Shown piece after piece: positions 19,522-30,221 of a DNA stretch of 64,000 nt. Under the pieces are notes generated by a model. It had not been told where the DNA came from. It saw nothing but the letters and a program-made list of their open reading frames with translations, and ran no database searches. The translations under genes and the position numbers were made by a program. The DNA comes from Molanna angustata (taxonomy: Eukaryota; Arthropoda; Insecta; Trichoptera; Molannidae), in contig OY754987.1 in assembly GCA_963576475.1 (NCBI GenBank), positions 7,414,536 to 7,478,535 of the forward strand, given 5' to 3'. Every line of letters begins with the position of its first letter. Position 1 is the first letter of the stretch.

Positions 19522-20587
19522 GATAAATTATGAATGTGGACGAGCTGTAGAAATTAGATAACTAAGAAGAGTATGTAACAGAACAATATAACGATAAATT
19601 ATGAATGTGGACGAGCTGTAGAAATTAGATAACTAAGAAGAGTATGTAACAGAACAATATAATGATAAATTATGAATGTGGACGAGCTGTAGAAATTAGA
19701 TAACTAAGAAGAGTATGTAACAGAACAATATAATGATAAATTATGAATGTGGACGAGCTGTAGAAATTAGATAACTAAGAAGAGTATGTAACAGAACAAT
19801 ATAATGATAAATTATGAATGTGGACGAGCTGTAGAAATTAGATAACTAAGAAGAGTATGTAACAGAACAATATAATGATTAATTATGAATGTGGACGAGC
19901 TGTAGAAATTTGATAACTAAGAAGAGTATGTAACAGAACAATATAATGATAAATTATGAATGTGGACGAGCTGTAGAAATTAGATAACTAAGAAGAGTAT
20001 GTAACAGAACAATATAATGATAAATTATGAATGTGGACGAGCTGTAGAAATTAGATAACTAAGAAGAGTATGTAACAGAACAATATAATGATAAATTATG
20101 AATGTGGACGAGCTGTAGAAATTAGATAACTAAGAAGAGTATGTAACAGAACAATATAATGATTAATTATGAATGTGGACGAGCTGTAGAAATTTGATAA
20201 CTAAGAAGAGTATGTAACAGAACAATATAATGATAAATTATGAATGTGGACGAGCTGTAGAAATTAGATAACTAAGAAGAGTATGTAACAGAACAATATA
20301 ATGATAAATTATGAATGTGGACGAGCTGTAGAAATAAGATAACTAAGAAGAGTATGTAACAGAACAATATAATGATAAATTATGAATGTGGACGAGCTGT
20401 AGAAATTAGATAACTAAGAAGAGTATGTTACAGAACAATATAATGATTAATTATGAATGTGGACGAGCTGTAGAAATTTGATAACTAAGAAGAGTATGTA
20501 ACAGAACAATATAATGATAAATTATGAATGTGGACGAGCTGTAGAAATGAGATAACTAAGAAGAGTTTGTAACAGAACAATATAATG
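19522..20587. repeat. 71-bp LINE-alpha-derived satellite, right block (15 units)
   Basis: Fifteen units begin every 71 bp from 19522. A variant carrying GATTAATT plus AAATTTGATAACT occurs at 19877, 20161 and 20445, exactly 284 bp apart. The array therefore has a four-unit higher-order period. The last unit runs without a break into ordinary LINE-alpha sequence at about 20588, which fixes the origin and direction of the array. Confidence 0.93.
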
Positions 20588-20952
20588 ATAAAATAAAAAA
20601 TGGCGGCATAAGGAAAGAATGCAAAATATAGATGGATATTATAAATAAAATGAAAGTGAATGCCCTGAGATGGTTTGGACATATTGAAAGAATGAACGAT
20701 TAACGACAGACCAAAAAATATACGCGGGTGTAAGAGATGGAGGGAATAGAAGGGGTCGCCCCAGAGAGGGAAGGCATGACAATGTGAATGATATTTTGAA
20801 AGAGGGTAACATAGGAAGCTTGATCAATCGACGAGCATGTATGAGACGATGCATGGGTGTAAGGAAGCCAGGAATGCATGCAAAAATAGAGGAGTATGGC
20901 GCTCGGTTCCCTCTGTTTGACCCGTATGGGACGTGGCGTGATGGCTTGTATA
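20588..20952 (+). mobile_element. LINE-alpha 3' fragment continuing from the satellite
   Basis: Collinear with LINE-alpha after RTMYD: GGCGGCATAAGGAAAGAATG, GCCCTGAGATGGTTTGGACA (ALRWFGH), then AAGGGGTCGCCCCAGAGAGG and the terminal GACGTGGCGTGATGG. Frames are broken. Satellite plus this segment form one expanded LINE copy. A HINE begins immediately after its tail. Confidence 0.75.
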
Positions 20953-21976
20953 TTCCAACTGTCGATTTGTTCAGGAGAACTTTGTTCTCTTAACATATCG
21001 ACAATGTTTCAAGCCAGAATACGCGAGAATTGTATGGAGAGGTCTACTTTTTTCACGGCTTTTCCAACTTTGAAGTCAAAAAACACCAACTTAGAGGCTT
21101 CGCAGCATATATGTTCCATAGACGGATTTACTCAGAATTCGGAGTAGAACATTTCGTGTGTCTGTGTGTCTGTGTGTGTGTCTGTGTGTCTGTGTGTGTG
21201 TGTGTCCGTCCCCCCCTTATAACTTTTGATCCGCTCAATATACAGAGCCCAAAATTTCAGAATATATACACAGTTATAGGCCTACAAAACTTTTTTACTC
21301 AAAATTTTGAATTTTTGTTTCAGTCAGGGGTTATCAACTTTTGAATTTTTATTTTATTTTTCCATATATCTCAGAAACCATAAAAGTTAGAACGCTGAAA
21401 ATTGGTACAAACATAGACAAATACAAAATCTCAAATTAGTTTTTTCAAAAAAATTCCAGGGTTTCTCAAACATTTTTTATTAAGAAAAGTATTTTTTTTA
21501 TCATAAATTTATGAGTTTAACTGCCTATTTTTCCAAAACTTTTACAATTATCGAAAAAAGCCGAAACACCCCAACTAGATAATTTAATTTTCTATAAAAA
21601 ATATTAGCATTGTAGTAGAAGATCTCAATTTTTTTTAACAATTTTTTTAAAAATTGAATTTAGTGACGACATAGCTTCAAAAAAATTTGTATGGCAGTCG
21701 ACTATAAACAATATGTAAGAAGACTTAATAGTTTGATACTTCATCTTCAAACATACATACAAACCATCATGCTATTTTCATATTCTGGGTAGGAAAAAAG
21801 GACCTTCCTCCATACTATCCTATCTTGACATACATACCTACATATGTTGTATAGAAAACAAAATATCTGACAATATTCAATAATTTGTATTTATGGGTTT
21901 ATAGTTTGGTACATATTCTTCAACTATACATACTATCGCTATCGACAGTTGGATCTCATGTGTTACATGCAACTAG
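20953..21976 (+). mobile_element. HINE, full length, parent of the 127-bp array
   Basis: Starts TTCCAACTGTCGATTTG with the 5' stem-loop (GGAGAAC/GTTCTC), and has a short (TG)n core at 21155-21205. It ends with ATCGACAGTTGGATCTCATG, TGTTACATG and CAACTAG at 21976. Its last 127 bp are the founder of the array that follows. Confidence 0.68.
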
Positions 21977-23119
21977 TATAGAAAACAAAATATCTGAAAA
22001 TATTCAATAATTTGTATTTATGGGTTTATAGTTTGGTACATATTCTTCAACTATACATACTATCGCTATCGACAGTTGGATCTCATGTGTTACATGCAAC
22101 TAGTATAGAAAACAAAATATCTGAAAATATTCAATAATTTGTATTTATGGGTTTATAGTTTGGTACATATTCTTCAACTATACATACTATCGCTATCGAC
22201 AGTTGGATCTCATGTGTTACATGCAACTAGTATAGAAAACAAAATATCTGAAAATATTCAATAATTTGTATTTATGGGTTTATAGTTTGGTACATATTCT
22301 TCAACTATACATACTATCGCTATCGACAGTTGGATCTCATGTGTTACATGCAACTAGTATAGAAAACAAAATATCTGAAAATATTCAATAATTTGTATTT
22401 ATGGGTTTATAGTTTGGTACATATTCTTCAACTATACATACTATCGCTATCGACAGTTGGATCTCATGTGTTACATGCAACTAGTATAGAAAACAAAATA
22501 TCTGAAAATATTCAATAATTTGTATTTATGGGTTTATAGTTTGGTACATATTCTTCAACTATACATACTATCGCTATCGACAGTTGGATCTCATGTGTTA
22601 CATGCAACTAGTATAGAAAACAAAATATCTGAAAATATTCAATAATTTGTATTTATGGGTTTATAGTTTGGTACATATTCTTCAACTATACATACTATCG
22701 CTATCGACAGTTGGATCTCATGTGTTACATGCAACTAGTATAGAAAACAAAATATCTGAAAATATTCAATAATTTGTATTTATGGGTTTATAGTTTGGTA
22801 CATATTCTTCAACTATACATACTATCGCTATCGACAGTTGGATCTCATGTGTTACATGCAACTAGTATAGAAAACAAAATATCTGAAAATATTCAATAAT
22901 TTGTATTTATGGGTTTATAGTTTGGTACATATTCTTCAACTATACATACTATCGCTATCGACAGTTGGATCTCATGTGTTACATGCAACTAGTATAGAAA
23001 ACAAAATATCTGAAAATATTCAATAATTTGTATTTATGGGTTTATAGTTTGGTACATATTCTTCAACTATACATACTATCGCTATCGACAGTTGGATCTC
23101 ATGTGTTACATGCAACTAG
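21974..23119. repeat. 127-bp satellite of HINE 3' ends, 9 extra copies
   Basis: Units repeat exactly every 127 bp (TAGTATAGAAAAC at 21974, 22101, 22228, 22355, 22482, 22609, 22736, 22863 and 22990; the last ends with CAACTAGT at 23113-23120). Each unit runs from TATAGAAAACAAAATATCTG through the subterminal repeat ATCGACAGTTGGA and the stem-loop CATGTGTTACATG to CAACTAG. They look virtually identical to one another. The parent has GACAATATTC where array units have GAAAATATTC, so amplification followed a single altered copy. Confidence 0.93.
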
Positions 23120-23440
23120 TTTAAGTAAAATATCAATTTGAAAGACCATTTTATTTAAATTTTACTTGAGAAATCATCAATACAGCAGGGTACCAAAGGT
23201 TGAGAAACTCAGTAAATAAATAAATAAATAAATAAATTACAAGGTATACATTATAAGGTAAACGAGATTTTTGTAGATAGGTATATATTTTTTAATGTTT
23301 AATATTAGGTAATTGCTAATATAAAGAGATAACCTTTAAAAAAAAACCTTTCTGCCAGAATAGGTCTTTTTACAGTTACCCGGTGCTTTCACTGATTAAA
23401 TAAAATTAACAATTAATTCAAAACTTAATAATTTTAGATG
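23120..23440. other. Unassigned spacer with short (AAAT)n
   Basis: An (AAAT)n tract lies at 23214-23239. No gene or known repeat otherwise. Confidence 0.4.
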
Positions 23441-23443
23441 GGT

Positions 23444-23605
23444 CGATGGCAGAGGGGCTAGCGAGCTGGGCTAGTAATCTAGTGGTCGCGAGTTCGAATC
23501 CTGCGTCGACCGATTTCGTTCACCTATAGCACAAGCATTTATACTTAATTGGAGGAATATAGGAAGGTGTACACGTACTTGTTTAACAAGGACATATTCA
23601 TTAAA
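23444..23605 (+). mobile_element. SINE-2, tRNA-derived
   Basis: The head GGTCGATGGCAGAGGGGCTA ... GCGAGTTCGAATCCTGCGTC, GACCG has a 7-bp acceptor-like stem (GGTCGAT with GTCGACC) and a canonical TTCGAATCC T-loop/B box. The anticodon arm does not fold properly, so it is not a working tRNA gene. The body GATTTCGTTCACCTATAGCA ... GTACTTGTTTAACAAGGACA is shared with the truncated copy at 47.67 kb. Confidence 0.75.
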
Positions 23606-23687
23606 AAAAACATTGTTTAAAACAATTTATTTGTAAAAATGGCGGATGAATTAATTTTACAAAAATCAAAGAAAAAATATAGTCAAA

Positions 23688-23852
23688 ATATAGTTGGTTA
23701 GGTATCGGACTGCTGATCCAAGGGTCCCGGGTTCGATTCCCGGTGGAGACACAGTTTTTAATTATATCTTCAATCTGGATCTGTGAGACGATAAATATCG
23801 TAAGTCTCCAGAATGTGGCAACTTGTTATTGGGTGCGTGTTAAATAATTACC
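23688..23852 (+). mobile_element. SINE-1, tRNA-derived
   Basis: GTTGGTTAGGTATCGGACTG (A-box region), GGGTCCCGGGTTCGATTCCC (B box), then GGTGGAGACACAGTTTTTAA and GTCTCCAGAATGTGGCAACT. The best-preserved SINE-1 in the window. Confidence 0.82.
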
Positions 23853-24139
23853 TACTTGACATAGTACATGTTAGTTGCCTGAGAAGTTACATAAAATAAA
23901 TAAATATATGTCTAGGTATTGGTCGTTTCATTGTAATGAAGTTTTAAGAATGATACAATTTTATTAAATACAATAACTTTTTTTTCTCTTTTACAATAAA
24001 ACTTGATTGTATAATGTAAAAAGCTTAATTCTTTGTTTTCTGAAAATGGAAATAATGTGGACAAAACTAGATGGATCGTTAATTCAAATTAAATAAAAAA
24101 AATAATAATTTAAATAAAATGTAAGTATACATAGAAATT

Positions 24140-24612
24140 ATTTTCGAACCGTGGAATCAAAACCATGATGATAACTTATATCGTGAACATTCATGGATAT
24201 AATTATCATATGGAGTTCTATGATAGCTTTAGATAAGTCCGGTAAAACGGTGGAATCAAAACCCTCACGATAACCCACATCGTGGATATAATTATCTTTA
24301 GTCTTATGATATCTTAAGATATTATAGAACTCCATAAGATAATTATATCGACGATACATACATACATACATACCATCAATCCATGTCATTTGCGGGGTAG
24401 GCAGAGACAACCGAATGCCACATTTTTCTATCCTGGCACGCATCCCTCGCTTCGTCCACATTTCGTCCACGCCTATTGCTCACACTTTTAACATTTCCGT
24501 CTTTCAGAATGTCGTTCACATGGTCGTGCCATCCCTTTCTTGGGCGTCCCCGACCTTTCATACCATTCCTCGATATGGACTATAATACGGAGTTTTGATT
24601 CCACCGTTTAAC
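24140..24612. mobile_element. Fold-back DNA element carrying a LINE-alpha tail
   Basis: The left end AGTCCGGTAAAACGGTGGAA, TCAAAACCC (from about 24236) is inverted at the right as GGAGTTTTGATTCCACCGTT, TAACCAGACT (about 24589-24618). Internal arms GTGGATATAATTATC and GATAATTATATCGACGA also face each other. A partial duplicate of the left arm precedes it (24145-24235). A 210-bp LINE-alpha piece sits in the middle. A related element with the same guest is at 54.97 kb. Confidence 0.65.
24364..24572 (-). mobile_element. LINE-alpha tail inside fold-back element
   Basis: The minus strand reads GMKGRGRPRKGWHDHVNDIL, KDGNVKSVSNRR and ends at the CATTGACATGG-like tail followed by (TATG)n. The coding segment is well preserved, suggesting a comparatively recent insertion. 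Confidence 0.75.
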
Positions 24613-24614
24613 CA

Positions 24615-25230
24615 GACTTTTCCCTCTGATCTGAAAACACGGTTTGAAAGAAACAAATATCACAACTTGCACAGGTGCTAGAATGTAAAATATATTAAAA
24701 TTGAATCAAGTAAGGCGTTCAATTGGGAAAAAGACTAAATGAAAACTTTTAATGAACATTCACTTTAAACTATAATAATCCATTTTATAATGCACTAAAT
24801 TAATGTGCTATGCTATTTCAATTCAATTTTTGCTATTCAGAACAAGAATTAAAAATTTTAACTGAACATAAAAATTTTAATGAACACGAAAATTAATTAA
24901 AATTTTGTTTGCGATTTTGACAGCTTCCAATTTTGAAAAACCCAATTTCTCTTACTCAAATTGTGTTGAAATAGCATTAAATATTTGGATATTATAATAT
25001 ACGAGAAATTAAGAGCAGCGTCAGCAAATGTAATTTATTCAAAATAATACCAACGCAAGGTTTACTTACAGAGAATGTTTTCGTTCATACCATCACGGCA
25101 TATCCCACAATGTGGGGTAACCAGCGATAGGTGTGCAGGTGTGCAATACCTTATAAAAAAAGCAATGCATTCAGAATGGACGGTGAACCTCAATATTTTG
25201 TTTCGAATATTTTTTTAAACCAATTGAATT
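24615..25230. other. Unassigned, with a LINE-alpha scrap
   Basis: Mostly AT-rich unique sequence. At 25,087-25,125, CATACCATCACGGCATATCC and CACAATGTGGGGTAACC are a LINE-alpha tail on the minus strand. Nothing else is recognised. Confidence 0.45.
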
Positions 25231-25234
25231 ATCG

Positions 25235-25665
25235 CAAACTTTGGATTTTTTCCTGTCAGGAGTCAAATGATATTTTGTTGGCGCAGTTCAGGGGTGACAT
25301 CTATGCGAGACACCGTCATCTCATTTATAAGGACTGTTGCTTTCATTGTTTACAAATAAACTAATTTCTCAATAGATGGCGTTACACAAAAAGGTTTCTT
25401 CGTTACTTCATAGATGGCAATAGTATAATTCCTTATTTTCAGGTAAATTTTTACGCATTATTCAAATATATAGAACTTTAAAAAAAAATACATTGATAAG
25501 GGAATTCAATAAAAAGGCATAATTGGTGAACGTTGCGCAAGCGCATTAAGTGATCACGTAAGACAGCCGATGACAGGTTGTAAGCCCTGTAGGTGCCTTG
25601 AGTTCCTGGTTCTTCTGTTATATCCCAACTTTAAAAGTTTGTCAATAAAAACCTCATTGCTTAAT
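25235..25665. repeat. Dispersed repeat D
   Basis: Shares with 30.22-30.61 kb: GCGCAGTTCAGGGGTGACAT, GTTGCTTTCATTGTTTACAA, TTTCTCAATAGATGGCGTTA, CAGCCGATGACAGGTTGTAA and GCCCTG, in the same order. No ORF is conserved between copies. Class unknown; it could be a MITE or an unrecognised SINE/LINE body. Confidence 0.65.
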
Positions 25666-25867
25666 TAAATAATGTGTAAGATGTTATTGTCGCCTATTGA
25701 ATTTTCGATTACCGTTCTGAATCAATGGTAATAGAGAAGAGTGAATAAAGCACTATTCTAAGCCGGAGCCTCACAGTATGAAGAGGACAACAGCTATTCA
25801 TCGACATCGACATACTGTACTTTACAAACATATGAAAAAAATCACAAAAGTAGTAACAAACTAATAA

Positions 25868-26270
25868 CAATAGTAATAATAATAATAAAATTCTTTTATT
25901 ATGCAAAACGAATCACATAATGTGGCAGACTTATTGCCCGTAGGCAATTTCTACCAGTCAACCACTCTTGTAAATACAGTAGTACGAGTAAGTACAAAAA
26001 AAAAAAATAATAGGTAGGTATACATGACAATGAGAAAGAATAAGTAAATAATACAAAATGCAATATTTTATATAAAAAACATAAATAAAAATAATAATCA
26101 TAATGTCCAAAAATAGGAAAAGGATGGGTTGGGAAGGGATGAAGGATAAAGGAATTATAGGTATGTGGATAAGAAGTGTGACTAGAGAAGCTTCTTGAAG
26201 TACATTAAGCTAGGAGCTTCTCTTATACCATTGACTAATTGGTTCCACAGCCAGGCTGCGTGTATTGTGA
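25868..26270 (-). mobile_element. Jockey-like LINE 3' end, antisense
   Basis: The minus strand encodes SSYTHSFTIHAAWLWNQLVN, then GIREAPSLMYFKKLL, the 'LWNxLxxxIRxAxSLxxFKxxL' ending of Jockey/CR1-group ORF2 proteins. The 3' UTR contains AGTGGTTGACTGGTAGAAAT and TGCCTACGGGCAATAAGTCT and ends in a TTATTATTATTA tail. The same UTR appears on the plus strand at 34.81 kb. 5' truncated at the start of an 82-bp array. Confidence 0.7.
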
Positions 26271-27065
26271 ACGAGTGAGTGTAGGAGGATAACAAAGTAA
26301 TAACAAAAATAACAACAAAAGTAATAGTAATAACAAAATTTATTTATTGTAAACGAGTAAGTGTAGGAGAATAACAAAATAATGACAAAAATAACAACAA
26401 AAGTAATAGTAATAACAAAATTTATTTATTGTAAACGAGTAAGTGTAGGAGAATAACAAAATAATGACAAAAATAACAACAAAAGTAATAGTAATAACAA
26501 AATTTATTTATTGTAAACGAGTAAGTGTAGGAGGATAAAAAAGTAATAACAAAAATAACAACAAAAGTAATAGTAATAACAAAATTTATTTATTGTAAAC
26601 GAGTAAGTGTAGGAGGATAAAAAAGCAATAACAAAAATAACAACAAAAGCAATAGTAATAACAAAATTAATTTATTGTAAACGAGTAAGTGTAGGAGGAT
26701 AAAAAAGTAATAACAAAAATAACAACAAAAGCAATAGTAATAACAAAATTAATTTATTGTAAACGAGTAGGTGTAGGAGGATAAAAAAGTAATAAGTAAC
26801 AAAAATAACAACAAAAGTAATAGTAAACGAGTAGGTGTAGGAGGATAAAAAAGTAATAACAAAAAAACAACAAAAGCAATAGTAATAACAAAATTTATTT
26901 ATTGTAAACGAGTAAGTGTAGGAGGATAAAAAAGTAATAACAAAAATAACAACAAAAGCAATAGTAATAACAAAATTAATTTATTGTAAACGAGTAGGTG
27001 TAGGAGGATAAAAAAGTAATAAGTAACAAAAATAAAAGTAAAAGAAATAACAAAATTAATAGCAA
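26270..27065. repeat. 82-bp satellite seeded by LINE tail, about 10 units
   Basis: GTAAACGAGTAAGTGTAGGA recurs at 26349, 26431, 26513, 26595, 26677 and 26759, an 82-bp period, then at shorter irregular spacings to about 26987. The first occurrence, GTGAACGAGTGAGTGTAGGA at 26269, is the adjacent LINE coding sequence (SSYTHSFT, minus strand). The rest of the unit, rich in AATAACAAAA, resembles the LINE 3' tail. Confidence 0.85.
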
Positions 27066-27069
27066 GTAG

Positions 27070-28055
27070 AAACAAACTAATAACAAAGTAATAATACAAA
27101 TATAAGTAAAAGCAAAACAAAATTCATATCAATAAAAACAAAAGCAACAAAGTAAAATACAGTGATCAAAAGTTTTCATTTGGATACATACAAAAATACA
27201 TATCTCGATAAAATATCTCGTAATATCCCAAACCAATATTCTATTTATTGAATTTTTCCTGTCCTATGACAAGTCGGTGACGTAAACAATATTTCTAAAT
27301 CGAAAATCAATAGTTTTTTGTACATTTTTTTTCGAGTTTCAATCCCAACAGATTTCAATACAATTTAGATAAGTACATCCGCTGACAGAAAGTTTCTATG
27401 GAATTTCTTCTATTGGGAAATTTTGCACCATAGATAAAAACATTTTTTAAATGTAGACCATGACAATAAAAAGCAGTAGTGTTTATCGAAAATACAAGAA
27501 ATAAAAGCTGGGTTACCGAAATTACTAAAGGAAATAACATCTCACAAAAAGTCCAGCAATGAGCTTCACCACCCATGTATAAATGTAGGTAGGTACTGCT
27601 TTTTTAGATGTGACGAGTGATACACGCATGTGTAATGCACACCTGAAAACCTTCCTCTGATTACTCCACATTGTGGGATATTATCTTATTTATTTACCTT
27701 TTATCACACCATATTTATAATGACAATAATAAGTAGATTACTTCTGCCTAACTAGGAACTCCTGTTCTAGGGCTAGCAGTTTACAATTTTTATTGACAAT
27801 TATATGCAATTATGAACCAGGTGATTGTTCCTGTACCACACTAAATAGGTACCTACTCATTACCAGATTAACCAGGTCCTAATGTATGCCATAGTGAACC
27901 TGCCATAAATCCAATCTCTGATGCGATTTTTATTTCAGAGCCATAGAAAGAGACTAGTTAACTATGTTGGTGTAGTAAATAATATATGAATCTCATTCTT
28001 CCCAAATCAAATAAAATATTTTCATGTGTTACTCAAAGAGCATCGCAAACACAAC
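27070..28055. other. Unassigned, with one small repeat
   Basis: No gene. At 27,745-27,790, CTGCCTAACTAGGAACTCCT followed by GTTCTAGGGCTAGCAG matches 51,318-51,357; both read in reverse as KLLALEQEFLVRQ-like peptides, so a shared transposon 3' region is likely. Confidence 0.4.
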
Positions 28056-28059
28056 GGCA

Positions 28060-28558
28060 TAGTTACAAATGTTGTTAATAATTTTAATTTTGAATTATTT
28101 AAGTAGTTGTTGTTGAATACTCAGCATTTGTGTTAGTTCTGTCCTCTAATAATTTATGATGTATTTTTAATATTTATTTTGAATATTCTTTGTGTTGTTA
28201 TTTGAGAAGAAGGTAAACTGTTGTAGAGTCGTGGAGCAATAAATGAAAAATTCTTTGACCAAAAGATGTTTTCATATGTGGGATTGTGTAATTTAGGTTT
28301 ATACTTGTTCGTGTGTTTATAGATTGTTGTGTTCTCGGGTATTGTAGTGTACTTTTATGAAAGTAAGTCAGAATGTATTGGATGTATATTTGTCTAGGGT
28401 CAAATACTTTGAACCCGTTGTAAAGGTTTTCTGTATGATACTCAAAAGGTTTATTAAGTATTGTTTTTGCAATGCATCTCTGAGCTAGACAAAATTTTTC
28501 CATGATAGTCTTGGCACACCCTCCCCAACCCACGATTCCATATGCCACTAGTGAGTTA
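28060..28558 (-). mobile_element. LINE ORF2 C-terminus (Jockey/CR1-like), antisense
   Basis: An open stretch of about 116 codons reads MAYGIVGWGGCAKTIMEKFC, LAQRCIAKTILNKPFEYHTE, NLYNGFKVFDPRQIYIQYIL, then NYTIPHMKTSFGQRIFHLLL. 'YGxxxWGG..K....L...Q...K.IL.KP......LY......V...RQ.Y' is characteristic of Jockey/CR1-group proteins after RT. The same family, in opposite orientation and a better frame, forms the right edge of the window (63.76-64.0 kb). Confidence 0.7.
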
Positions 28559-28704
28559 GGGAGAAATAAACATTTTTTGTCAAGAATGTAAGAATGTAAG
28601 TTTTCTGTAAAATGCCGTGATGATATGAATGAATGTACCTATAAGTTATCCAAAATCTTTATAATTCAACAATAGCGCTAGTCGTCACCTATAATAATTA
28701 AAAA

Positions 28705-28880
28705 AAATAATTATGATAAATATGAACACATATATATTCCAAAACGAATTTATTTGACTTCTAACGACCGATTTGGCTTACAAGGCCAGTTTATTATGGT
28801 CTTGTTAGCCAAAACGGTCGTCGGAAGACAAATAAATTCGTTGTGGAATATATATGTGTCCATATTTATCATAATTATTA
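28705..28880. mobile_element. Palindromic fold-back MITE, about 176 bp
   Basis: Two arms of about 79 bp (28705-28784 and 28801-28880) are inverted copies with only a few mismatches, e.g. ATTATGATAAATATGAACAC versus reverse-complemented ATTATGATAAATATGGACAC. The loop is about 16 bp. No duplication could be settled. The arms would form a strong hairpin if transcribed. Confidence 0.75.
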
Positions 28881-28889
28881 TGGAATTGT

Positions 28890-29525
28890 ACAGTTTGGAA
28901 GTCGTGTCAAACGACAGATTGAAAACAGCTGTTAAAAAAAGGTAGTCAATAATTAAGTAGATGGAGTATTGTGTTATCCACTTCCCTCTTATTTTCTTAT
29001 TATTTTTTAAATTGTCAGTGGTGTGAGCGCCATCTATGGCCCCAGTTCCAACACAGATTCCAATTTACGCCCAGCTGTCTGAGAACTTGAGCAAACTCCA
29101 TCTAGCGGCGGATGAATAAAGTTTTATTACAACAAACTACGAAATTTTCAACTTGAAAAAGTTACCTACTTGAAACAGGACCACGGGAAGCGGGAGGACG
29201 GCGGGGAACTGCTGAGTCAACTAAAGTTCACACAGAGTTTACAATCTTTTGAAATTTCAAACAACTTGGCTGGTGTTTTATGTATATAATATACCAGGCG
29301 AATTAAGACCATAGAATATTGACTGTAATTGAATGATAAACTAAAATGAAATACATTTTCCTTGACCTTCAAACTTCCTAGACGTTTGAAGCTTCATAAA
29401 TCAAAGATATAGTGGTACAGCGTTAAGTGTCCTCGACAAATAATCCGTTGGACCCAGGATTAAAGAAAAAATCCAATATTTGCGAATATGCAACAATAAA
29501 AATATTCGATTTACATACATATATG
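28890..29525. other. Unassigned spacer
   Basis: No coding region. A GCGCCATCTATGG patch at 29,027-29,040 is a common short motif of insect repeats. Confidence 0.35.
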
Positions 29526-29530
29526 TACAT

Positions 29531-29918
29531 TACCCCCTATTCAGTAACTATTGGAACTATGTAAATAAGAACGTTCTAAAATTGAAGATTTTAGATTTAC
29601 GGTCTTATTTCAGCGATATAAAATATCAACTGGGACTAAATGTTATAAGAACGTACCTATATTGGCCGGAACATTCTTAAAGAGTTACTGAATTAGACGT
29701 ATTTTGAATAATTATGAAAATTTCATAATTTTCATAATTATTCATAGTATGTACGTCTGATTCAGTAACTTTTAAGAACGTTCCGGCCAATATAGGTACG
29801 TTCCTATTCCATTTAGTCCAAGTTGATATTTTATAACGCTGAAATAAGAACGTTAATCTAAAATCTACAATTTTAGAACGTTCCTAATTTAGTTCCAATA
29901 GTTACTGAATAGGGGGTA
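29531..29918. mobile_element. Full-length palindromic MITE with TA duplication, 388 bp
   Basis: The element is one large inverted repeat: CCCCCTATTCAGTAACTATT at the left matches AATAGTTACTGAATAGGGGG at the right. The arms stay similar to the centre at about 29,724. TA lies on each side (TACCCCC...GGGGGTA), the Tc1/mariner duplication. Non-coding; short ORFs are by-products. Confidence 0.78.
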
Positions 29919-30221
29919 TTGGTATAACTAAGTAAACAAGCCAAAAATGTACTTTTTAAGGTTTTTTCGTATACACAGTGGAAGTTCATGATTATAAATT
30001 GTAAAAATACTTATACAATAAAACACAGTTAAATTCCACAATAAATATTTAATCGCCTAAGCGCTAATAATCAGTATATTTAGTAGGTATAAATTGTGCC
30101 TCTGAGGATGTCAGCTGAGACTGTTGAAAGCCCTTAGTCGATTAATTAGGTACTCATTGTGGAATTTAACTCTGTTTCGTTGTATAAGTGTTTTTACGAT
30201 TTACAAAAATGTACTTATAAT

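Noticed and set aside
23444..23515. Functional tRNA gene
   Set aside because: The acceptor stem and T-loop look right but the anticodon arm does not pair, and the sequence continues into a repeated SINE body found again at 47.67 kb.
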